In this document: positions 1-5,402 of the stretch, one piece after another
How the letters are laid out: each line of letters begins with the position of its first letter
How positions within the stretch are numbered: the first letter of the stretch is position 1
Assembly (NCBI GenBank): GCA_021730835.1
Contig: JAKFYP010000014.1
Coordinates: 1-7,441, forward strand
Reading direction: 5' to 3'
Length of the DNA: 7,441 nt
Origin: Alphaproteobacteria bacterium
Lineage (GTDB): Bacteria; Pseudomonadota; Alphaproteobacteria; Rickettsiales; UBA998
The notes under the pieces: generated by a model
Told to the model about the DNA's origin: nothing
The model's input: the letters and a program-made list of their open reading frames with translations, nothing else
Databases searched by the model: none
Made by a program: the position numbers and the translations under genes

Positions 1-3000
1 ATATCGAGAAGGGCCGCCTGGGGCCGGGTGAGATGATCGCGGTGAATCTGGATGAGGGCAGGCTTTATAAGGATTTCGATCTGAAAGACACGCTGGCGGC
101 AGAGCATCCTTACGAGGAATGGGTCAAGGAAATTACGCATCTGAGAGATGTGGTGAGAAATATTCCCCCTCCCAATCGAGAAATAGCTCCCCCCTTGGAG
201 CACCCGCAAGCGGGGTGCTCCTCCTTTAAGAACACAGCACCCCATTTCATGGGTGCTGTGAGGGAGAGCGGGCAAAAGCAAGGCGGTACGCCGCCGCTTG
301 AGCCGTGGGGGGTAGAAAGCGATGTAATGCCCCCCCACCAGAATTCCCGTGCTGCGCCCGCGAATTCTGACTCCCCCTCAAGGGGGGAGTTGTCTTTAGA
401 TCACCATCCCCCCACGGCTTCGCATCAGCCTGCGGCTTCGCTTCGCCAACTCCCCCACAAGGTGGGAGTAGTTCCTTCTATAGGGAAAGGTGAGCCTCAA
501 CCCTCAAGGGGGGAATTGTCCATCGCCGACCTCCGCCGCCGCCAGTATGCCTGCGGGATTACCGCCGAGGATATTGAAGAAATCCTGCTGCCGATGGCAT
601 CCGGGGGCAAGGAGCCGGTCGGCTCGATGGGCGATGATACCCCGCTGGCGATTCTCTCGGGGCGCTACCGGGGCATGCACCATTTTTTCCGCCAGCATTT
701 CTCGCAGGTGACCAACCCGCCGATTGACCCGCTGCGTGAGCAACGCATCATGAGCCTGATTACCCGCATCGGCTCGATTGTAGAAATACTGGGAGAGCGC
801 ACGAAGCTCGACAAGGTGATCCATCTGGAAACCCCGATCCTGCTCGGCCATGAATACGCCGCTCTTGTGGCGCATCTGGGCGATTATCACCGCACGATTG
901 ACGCGCTGTTTGACGATGACGGCCATCCTGATGCGCTGGAGCGCGGCATCGACCGCATGCTGGAGCAGGCCGACGCGGCGCTGGAGCAGGGCTGTTACGT
1001 CCTGACCATCACCGACGAGCATAGCGGGCCGGGCCGCCCGGCCATCCCGGTCATCCTCGCCGCCGGGGCGCTGCATACGCATATGGTGCGCCGCAGCCTG
1101 CGCAAGCAGATGTCCTTCATCGCTCGCAGCGCCATGACGCTTGACGTGCATAGCGCCGCCGTGCTCATCGGGGTCGGGGCGACGGCGATTCACCCCTACC
1201 TTGCCGAAGCCTGCATCATTGAGCGCCATGCGGCGGGGTTGTTTGGTAAGCTAGCGCCGGAGCAGGTGTTACTGAATTATCAGGAAGCATTAAGCGCGGG
1301 ATTGCGCAAAGTCCTCTCCAAGATGGGAATTTCGGTCATCAGTTCCTATCGCGGCGGGCGTAATTTCGATGCCATTGGCTTATCGCGGGCGCTGGTGGAA
1401 TCCTACTTTCCCGGCCTGATTTCGCGCATCTCCGGCATGGGATTGCGCGGGCTGGAGCAACGGGTGCTGGCCGTGCACCGTGAAGCGTGGCAACCCCGCG
1501 AGGCCCCTGCCCTGCCTATCGGCGGCTTTTACAAATACCGCGCCAAAGGCGAGCAGCACGCATGGGAGGGCGAGTCCATCCATACGCTGCAACTGGCGTG
1601 TTCCACCGGCAATTACCGGCAATATAAGCGCTACGTCGAATCCATCTACAAACTGCCGCCGATCAATCTGCGCGACCTGCTGCATGTGCGCTCTGACCGT
1701 CTGCCGGTGGCCATCGAGAAAGTGGAATCCGTCTCCTCCATCCGCAAGCGCTTTATCGCGCCCGCCATGTCGCTGGGAGCGCTCAGTCCCGAAGCACACC
1801 GCACGCTGGCCGTCGCCATGAACCGCATCGGTGCGGCGTCGAATTCCGGCGAGGGCGGCGAAGGCAGGGAACGCTATAAGCCGCTGGACAACGGCGACAA
1901 CTCCAATTCAACCATCAAGCAGGTAGCTTCCGGGCGCTTCGGGGTGACGGCGGAATACCTCAATAACTGCACGGAAATCCAGATCAAGATCGCGCAAGGG
2001 GCCAAGCCCGGCGAAGGCGGTCAGTTGCCCGGCTTCAAGGTCACGGCGGAAATCGCCCGGCTGCGCCATTCCACCGAGGGAGTCTCTCTCATCTCGCCGC
2101 CGCCACATCACGATATTTATTCCATCGAAGACCTTGCCCAACTCATCTATGACCTCAAGCAGATCAACCCCGAAGCGCTGGTTTCCGTCAAGCTGGTGGC
2201 GCAATCGGGCATCGGCACGATCGCCAGCGGCGTCGCCAAGGCAATGGCCGATAAAATCGTCATCGCCGGGCATAGCGGCGGAACGGGGGCCAGCCCGCTG
2301 TCGAGCATCAAGCATGCGGGTGCGCCGTGGGAAATGGGGCTGGCGGAATCGCATCAGGTCTTGTTGCTCAACGGCCTGCGCCACCGGGTGACGCTCCAGA
2401 CCGACGGCGGGTTGAAAACCGGGCGCGATATTGTCATCGCCGCCATGCTGGGAGCCGAGGAATACGCGCTGGGGACGCTCTCGCTCGTGGCGATGGGTTG
2501 CCTGCTGGTGCGCCAGTGCCATAGCAATACCTGCCCGGTCGGCATCTGCACGCAAGATGAGGTATTGCGTCAGCATTTCACCGGCTCGGTGGATAAGGTG
2601 ATCCATTTGATGACCTTTATTGCTGAGGAAATACGGGAAATTCTTGCCGAACTTGGCTATGCCTCGCTCGACGAAATCATCGGCAGGAGCGATTTGCTGC
2701 AACAGGTGCATCAGGGCAGCGCCGATCTGGACGCGCTCGATCTCGGGCCGCTGCTGACCCGGGTTTCCTCGGCGCGGGATGACCGTAAACCCTACAGTCA
2801 GGTGCATCATAATAACGTCGCCCCCAGTCTGGATGAAAAGATTATCGGCGAGGTTGAGGAGCGTCTGGCCCGGGGTGAACGGGTGCAACTCAGCCATACC
2901 ATCCATAACACCAACCGCACCATCGGCACGCGGTTAAGCTCATTGCTGGTGCGCCGCTTCGGGGACGCCGATCTCCAGCCGGGCCATGTCACGTTGTCCC

Positions 3001-3647
3001 TGCACGGCTCGGCGGGCCAGTCGCTCGGGGCGTTCGCGGTGAAGGGATTGCGGCTGGAGGTGCGCGGCGACGCCAACGATTATGTCGGCAAAGGCTTGTC
3101 GGGCGGGACAATCATCGTCACCCCGCCCAGCTTCAGTACGCTGAAAACGCAGGAGAATACCATTATCGGCAACACCGTGCTCTACGGCGCAACCAGCGGC
3201 ATCCTCTACGCGGCGGGTCAGGCGGGCGAGCGCTTCGCCGTGCGCAATTCGGGGGCGGTTGCGGTAGTGGAAGGTTGCGGCTCCAACGGCTGCGAATATA
3301 TGACCGGCGGCACGGCGGTGATTTTAGGCCCGGTCGGCAACAATTTCGCCGCCGGGATGACGGGCGGCATGGCCTTCGTCTATGACGAGGCCGAGGATTT
3401 CAGGCATCGCGTCAATGCGGAAAGCGTCATCTGGCAACCGCTCGCCTCGGCGCACTGGGAAAAGGTTTTGCACGGTATCATCGCCGATTATGTCCGTGAA
3501 ACCCAGTCGCTTTACGCGAAGAATATTCTCAACCAGTGGGATTATACACGCGGGCATTTCCGGCAGGTATGCCCGAAAGAACTGATTGGCCGCCTCTCCC
3601 ATCCGCTTGACGATACCCCCGCTCGCCGCAAGGGACTGACAGGGTAG
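1..3647 (+). CDS. gltB: Glutamate synthase large subunit, 5'-truncated by window edge, with in-frame repeat insertion
   Basis: GltB takes glutamine and 2-oxoglutarate to two glutamates, using electrons passed from the small subunit GltD; it is a cytoplasmic iron-sulfur flavoprotein. The reading frame is open from base 3, and the first residues (KGRLGPGEMIAV) match the end of the class II amidotransferase domain. The ATG at 33 is therefore internal, and roughly 370-400 N-terminal residues with the catalytic Cys lie outside the window. Visible in order are the end of the amidotransferase domain, an inserted low-complexity stretch (about 162-517), the central domain from about 525 (LRRRQ, GSMGDD, FFRQHFSQVTNPPID), the FMN/synthase domain from about 1750 (APAMSLGALSPEAHR, SNSGEGGEG, KPGEGGQLPG), and the C-terminal beta-helix with repeated G-rich turns (about 2980-3390). 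The three cysteines of the 3Fe-4S cluster are present at 2499-2536 (MGC, RQC, NTC, spacing CX5CX4C). gltD does not follow. Identity is near certain; whether the inserted form is active is not known. Confidence 0.97.
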   Translation, partial: IEKGRLGPGEMIAVNLDEGRLYKDFDLKDTLAAEHPYEEWVKEITHLRDVVRNIPPPNREIAPPLEHPQAGCSSFKNTAPHFMGAVRESGQKQGGTPPLEPWGVESDVMPPHQNSRAAPANSDSPSRGELSLDHHPPTASHQPAASLRQLPHKVGVVPSIGKGEPQPSRGELSIADLRRRQYACGITAEDIEEILLPMASGGKEPVGSMGDDTPLAILSGRYRGMHHFFRQHFSQVTNPPIDPLREQRIMSLITRIGSIVEILGERTKLDKVIHLETPILLGHEYAALVAHLGDYHRTIDALFDDDGHPDALERGIDRMLEQADAALEQGCYVLTITDEHSGPGRPAIPVILAAGALHTHMVRRSLRKQMSFIARSAMTLDVHSAAVLIGVGATAIHPYLAEACIIERHAAGLFGKLAPEQVLLNYQEALSAGLRKVLSKMGISVISSYRGGRNFDAIGLSRALVESYFPGLISRISGMGLRGLEQRVLAVHREAWQPREAPALPIGGFYKYRAKGEQHAWEGESIHTLQLACSTGNYRQYKRYVESIYKLPPINLRDLLHVRSDRLPVAIEKVESVSSIRKRFIAPAMSLGALSPEAHRTLAVAMNRIGAASNSGEGGEGRERYKPLDNGDNSNSTIKQVASGRFGVTAEYLNNCTEIQIKIAQGAKPGEGGQLPGFKVTAEIARLRHSTEGVSLISPPPHHDIYSIEDLAQLIYDLKQINPEALVSVKLVAQSGIGTIASGVAKAMADKIVIAGHSGGTGASPLSSIKHAGAPWEMGLAESHQVLLLNGLRHRVTLQTDGGLKTGRDIVIAAMLGAEEYALGTLSLVAMGCLLVRQCHSNTCPVGICTQDEVLRQHFTGSVDKVIHLMTFIAEEIREILAELGYASLDEIIGRSDLLQQVHQGSADLDALDLGPLLTRVSSARDDRKPYSQVHHNNVAPSLDEKIIGEVEERLARGERVQLSHTIHNTNRTIGTRLSSLLVRRFGDADLQPGHVTLSLHGSAGQSLGAFAVKGLRLEVRGDANDYVGKGLSGGTIIVTPPSFSTLKTQENTIIGNTVLYGATSGILYAAGQAGERFAVRNSGAVAVVEGCGSNGCEYMTGGTAVILGPVGNNFAAGMTGGMAFVYDEAEDFRHRVNAESVIWQPLASAHWEKVLHGIIADYVRETQSLYAKNILNQWDYTRGHFRQVCPKELIGRLSHPLDDTPARRKGLTG
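162..517 (+). repeat. In-frame palindromic repeat insertion inside gltB
   Basis: This segment encodes about 119 residues rich in Pro, Ser, Gly and His with no resemblance to glutamate synthase. Family members usually have only a short linker here (recalled, not aligned). At DNA level it is a chain of hairpins: 197-205 with 213-221 (9 bp), 233-242 with 251-260 (10 bp), 282-286 with 291-295, 305-312 with 331-338 (8 bp), 339-346 with 362-369 (8 bp), 370-377 with 383-390 (8 bp), and an imperfect one at 449-469. The outer ends form an imperfect inverted repeat (ATTCCCCCT at 162, AGGGGGGAAT ending at 516). The frame stays open throughout. The behaviour resembles that of Rickettsia palindromic elements, which also sit in frame inside genes, but I do not recognise the family. 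Exact borders are uncertain by about 10 bases. Confidence 0.8.
375..394 (+). repeat. Direct repeat unit 1 inside the gltB insertion
   Basis: This 20-base unit matches 501-520 at 19 of 20 positions (G389 against A515). The spacing is 126 bases, exactly 42 codons, so both copies encode the same peptide PSRGELS. It overlaps the right arm of the 370-390 hairpin. A C-rich variant in the opposite orientation (CTCCCCCCTTGGAG) appears at 187-200, which suggests the insertion grew by repeated use of one short core. Confidence 0.75.
501..520 (+). repeat. Direct repeat unit 2 inside the gltB insertion, right border
   Basis: This is the second copy of the 20-base unit at 375-394, again read as PSRGELS. 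It lies directly against the resumption of recognisable GltB sequence (IADLRRRQ), so it marks the right border of the insertion. Its A-G-rich end is the inverted complement of the left border near 162-170. Confidence 0.75.
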
Positions 3648-3674
3648 CCGGAGCGGTTTTTGCAGGATATACCT

Positions 3675-3706
3675 CTTGAAATCAGGATTTCACCGCTTAT
3701 CTATAC
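3675..3706 (+). promoter_or_regulatory. Possible distal promoter upstream of rpoH, heat-shock-like -35
   Basis: CTTGAAA lies at 3675-3681, and an AT-rich TATCTATAC lies at 3698-3706. Read as a vegetative promoter this is TTGAAA, a 16-base spacer, then TATCTA. The CTTGAAA also resembles the -35 used by sigma-32 factors, which would fit autoregulation of rpoH as known in some alphaproteobacteria. The -10 does not match the classical CCCCAT form, and TGAAAT/ATTTCA at 3677-3692 is also a small hairpin. Weak call from pattern only. Confidence 0.3.
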
Positions 3707-3721
3707 GTTTCCGACAGAGTT

Positions 3722-3801
3722 ATATAGCCGATTCACTTTATGATGATACACAACCTGAATCGGCTATCGCCCGCGACGGCGGGCGCGCCGCCTATGCGGC
3801 G
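3722..3801 (+). repeat. Triple-hairpin palindromic repeat, copy A (upstream of rpoH)
   Basis: Three perfect hairpins abut one another. Stem 1 pairs 3724-3735 with 3756-3767 (12 bp, 20-base loop). Stem 2 pairs 3768-3774 with 3779-3785 (CGCCCGC/GCGGGCG, loop GACG). Stem 3 pairs 3786-3791 with 3796-3801 (CGCCGC/GCGGCG, loop CTAT). A second copy in the same orientation is at 5211-5291. It lies in the gltB-rpoH gap just before the rpoH promoter, so it could end gltB transcription or stabilise its mRNA 3' end, though no T-run follows. Its class is REP-like or RPE-like; I do not recognise a named family. Confidence 0.85.
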
Positions 3802-3824
3802 CACTTCTTTTTATACGCCGGGCC

Positions 3825-3853
3825 TTGTCCTCGCACCGGCATTGTTCTATAAT
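3825..3853 (+). promoter_or_regulatory. Sigma-70-type promoter of rpoH
   Basis: TTGTCC at 3825-3830 is followed by a 17-base spacer and a perfect TATAAT at 3848-3853. Transcription would start near 3860, leaving a leader of about 27 bases before the chosen rpoH start at 3887. The promoter sits within the upstream open frame that reaches back to 3740, which is the main reason to reject that earlier start. Confidence 0.75.
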
Positions 3854-3862
3854 GTCTTTTGC

Positions 3863-3881
3863 CCTTCTCGGGTAAGGAGAA
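3863..3881 (+). promoter_or_regulatory. rpoH leader: Shine-Dalgarno within a short hairpin
   Basis: AAGGAG at 3874-3879 is spaced 7 bases from the ATG at 3887 but only 1 base from the in-frame ATG at 3881, so it decides for 3887. TTCTC at 3865-3869 can pair with GAGAA at 3877-3881, or CCTT at 3863-3866 with AAGG at 3874-3877, so the ribosome site can be masked by a weak stem right at the 5' end of the predicted transcript. The ribosome site is well supported; a temperature-sensing role is only an inference. Confidence 0.5.
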
Positions 3882-3886
3882 TGTGT

Positions 3887-4744
3887 ATGTCCTATATGAA
3901 TCTTCCCGCCATCAGTAACGAAGCCGGTCTGACGCGGTATCTCGAAGAGATACGCCATTTTCCGATGCTTGAGCCGGAAGAAGAGTATATGCTGGCCCGG
4001 CGCTGGAGTGAGCATGCCGATTATGACGCCGCTCATAAGCTGGTGACCAGCCATCTGCGGCTGGTTCCCAAGATTGCCTCCGGTTTCCGGGGATACGGGC
4101 TGCCAATCGGCGAACTGATTTCCGAGGGCAATATCGGGCTGATGCAGGCGGTCAAGAAATTCGATCCGGAAAAGGGTTTCCGGCTTTCCACTTATGCCAT
4201 CTGGTGGATTCGTGCCGCCATACAGGAATATATCCTGCGCTCATGGTCGCTGGTGAAAATCGGCACGAGCGCTACGCAGAAAAAGTTATTTTTCAATTTG
4301 CGCAAGCTGAAAAAACGCATCCAGCATATGACGCATGGCCGCCTGACGCCCGAACAGGCGGAAGAAATCGCCGATCAGCTTAATGTCAGCGCCGAGGAGG
4401 TGGTGGATATGGAGTCCCGGCTTTCCTCCTCGGATCAGTCGCTGCATACCCCCCTGACACTGGACGGGGAAGCGGAGCGGATTGACTTTCTGGAAACGCC
4501 GGAAGACGATCAGGAAACGGTATTGGCCGACCGGCAGATATTCGAGCAACGGCAGACGCTGCTTAAAGACGCGATGGCCAAACTCAACGAGCGCGAGCGG
4601 CGGATCATCCAGACACGCCAGTTGCAGGAGCCGCCGCTGACACTGGAAGACCTCAGCGCCGAATTCGGCGTTTCCCGCGAGCGCATCCGCCAGATCGAAG
4701 CGCGGGCGCTGGAGAAACTTACCGCTCATATGCACGCCGCCTGA
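3887..4744 (+). CDS. rpoH: RNA polymerase heat-shock sigma factor RpoH (sigma-32)
   Basis: RpoH directs RNA polymerase to heat-shock and protein-quality promoters. The product from 3887 is 285 residues, the usual family length (E. coli 284). Region 2 begins near residue 52 (SHLRLVPKIA, GNIGLMQAVKKFDP, YAIWWIRAAIQEYILRSW). The RpoH box, diagnostic of the sigma-32 branch, is QKKLFFNLR at residues 131-139. Region 4.2, the -35-reading helix-turn-helix, is at about 251-278 (LTLEDLSAEFGVSRERIRQIE). An in-frame ATG at 3740 is rejected because it lies inside the palindromic repeat and upstream of a strong promoter; the extra residues do not look like a sigma factor. The gene overlaps the next one by one base. 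Many alphaproteobacteria carry more than one rpoH paralogue, so which paralogue this is cannot be told. Confidence 0.95.
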   Translation: MSYMNLPAISNEAGLTRYLEEIRHFPMLEPEEEYMLARRWSEHADYDAAHKLVTSHLRLVPKIASGFRGYGLPIGELISEGNIGLMQAVKKFDPEKGFRLSTYAIWWIRAAIQEYILRSWSLVKIGTSATQKKLFFNLRKLKKRIQHMTHGRLTPEQAEEIADQLNVSAEEVVDMESRLSSSDQSLHTPLTLDGEAERIDFLETPEDDQETVLADRQIFEQRQTLLKDAMAKLNERERRIIQTRQLQEPPLTLEDLSAEFGVSRERIRQIEARALEKLTAHMHAA

Positions 4745-5079
4745 TGAGTTCAACCCAGCATAACGGCCTCAAACTGGTAGTTGCCTCGCTGGCCGGGGTG
4801 CTGATCGGCGGCGTATTGCTGCTGGGCGGCATGATGGCAACGCGTAACGGGAGCACTATCCCCGCCAGTTGTCTTGAGAACAAGCAAATCGGCCTTCCCG
4901 TGCAACTGGGGGCGATTCGCTCCATTGATAATGTCGGCAACTACCTGCGCATTATCTTGCAACAGGAAGACGGGAATTACGTCATCGCCACAATTGATCC
5001 TTGTAGCAATCAGTTGAAAAGCACCACGGTGATCGTGCGCAATCCGCCCTCACCTCCTCCTGCCACGCTGCCGGAATAG
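4744..5079 (+). CDS. Small single-pass membrane protein, possibly DUF6476-like
   Basis: This 111-residue protein has a short polar N-terminus, one hydrophobic segment at about residues 9-32 and then a soluble domain of about 65 residues, probably periplasmic. The soluble part contains two cysteines (C43 and C87) that could form a disulfide. The tail is proline-rich (NPPSPPP). The pattern of a membrane helix followed by an L-P start and a strand, D-G turn, strand, D-P element recalls the small alphaproteobacterial DUF6476 family, which I remember near rpoH in other genomes; this is recall, not a search. The ATG overlaps the rpoH stop (TGATG) and has no good Shine-Dalgarno, so translation is probably coupled to rpoH. 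Later starts at M30/M31 would remove the membrane helix. The function is unknown. Confidence 0.75.
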   Translation: MSSTQHNGLKLVVASLAGVLIGGVLLLGGMMATRNGSTIPASCLENKQIGLPVQLGAIRSIDNVGNYLRIILQQEDGNYVIATIDPCSNQLKSTTVIVRNPPSPPPATLPE

Positions 5080-5117
5080 CGTAACGGAGTTTTCAGCAGT
5101 CGCAAATGCAGTTAACC

Positions 5118-5137
5118 CCGCTCAATCAAAGGAGCGG
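5118..5137 (+). repeat. Short stem-loop after the rpoH pair
   Basis: CCGCTC at 5118-5123 pairs with GAGCGG at 5132-5137 (8-base loop). The right arm can instead pair with CGCTC at 5146-5150, giving two mutually exclusive hairpins. No T-run follows, so it is not a standard intrinsic terminator. Confidence 0.45.
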
Positions 5138-5160
5138 CAGCCCGTCGCTCACTCTCCCGT

Positions 5161-5210
5161 CTGGCGAATCCCTCCTGTTTTTGTCCACCAAAGAGGGCAT
5201 AAATCGCCAG
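5161..5210 (+). repeat. Long interrupted stem-loop abutting repeat copy B
   Basis: CTGGCGA at 5161-5167 pairs with TCGCCAG at 5204-5210, CCCTC at 5170-5174 with GAGGG at 5193-5197, and TTTG at 5180-5183 with CAAA at 5189-5192, together about 16 pairs. The last base touches the first base of repeat copy B. It is absent next to copy A. It could act as an mRNA 3'-end structure for the rpoH pair. Confidence 0.55.
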
Positions 5211-5291
5211 ATATAGCCGATTTACTTGTGTGATTGCACATCAATCAAATCGGCTATCGCCCGCGACTGCGGGCGCGCCGCTTATGCGGCG
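5211..5291 (+). repeat. Triple-hairpin palindromic repeat, copy B (between rpoH operon and purH)
   Basis: This is the same three-hairpin unit as 3722-3801, in the same orientation. Stem 1 pairs 5213-5223 with 5247-5257 (11 bp), stem 2 pairs 5258-5264 with 5269-5275, and stem 3 pairs 5276-5281 with 5286-5291. Over the right-hand 41 bases the copies differ at only two positions, both in loops (GACG/GACT and CTAT/TTAT). In stem 1 the C3734-G3757 pair of copy A is replaced by T5223-A5247 here, a compensated change. It lies between convergent genes, where it could act as a bidirectional barrier to read-through. Confidence 0.85.
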
Positions 5292-5402
5292 TATCGCTTA
5301 TGTATAAGCATAAATTTAAATAGCTATACTTGAAGGTACATGAGGATTCGAGGACAAAAACAACGACAAAATCACCCGTCAATATAGTTTTTCCGCAGAC
5401 TG

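Larger units (their letters stand above)
5080..5402. other. Intergenic region between convergent operons, no gene seen
   Basis: This 323-base gap separates the + strand rpoH pair from the - strand purH. It holds two stem-loops (5118-5137 and 5161-5210), repeat copy B (5211-5291), a small GCTTA/TAAGC hairpin (5296-5309) and an AT-rich stretch near 5310-5330 with a TATACT that has no convincing -35. A 15-codon ATG frame at 5340-5387 has no features of a gene. No tRNA or other RNA gene is recognisable. Confidence 0.7.

Noticed and set aside
162..517. CRISPR array or intein in the gltB insertion
   Set aside because: The repeats are few, irregular and self-complementary with no uniform spacers, and none of the intein splicing motifs (N-terminal Cys/Ser block, terminal His-Asn) is present.
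1908..2906. 332-codon - strand open frame inside gltB
   Set aside because: It mirrors the FMN domain of gltB, whose motifs are intact; long antisense frames are expected in GC-rich DNA.
3646..3661. Possible gltB terminator (AGCCG/CGGTT hairpin plus five T)
   Set aside because: The stem has only five pairs including one G-T and a three-base loop, and it overlaps the stop codon; too weak to call as a feature.
3740..3886. N-terminal extension of rpoH from an ATG at 3740
   Set aside because: The extension lies in repeat copy A and across a strong promoter, has no ribosome site, encodes no sigma-factor sequence and makes the protein about 50 residues too long.
5340..5387. 15-codon open frame preceded by GAAGG
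   Set aside because: Too short, with poor spacing (3 bases), no convincing promoter and no conserved feature; expected by chance in an intergenic gap.
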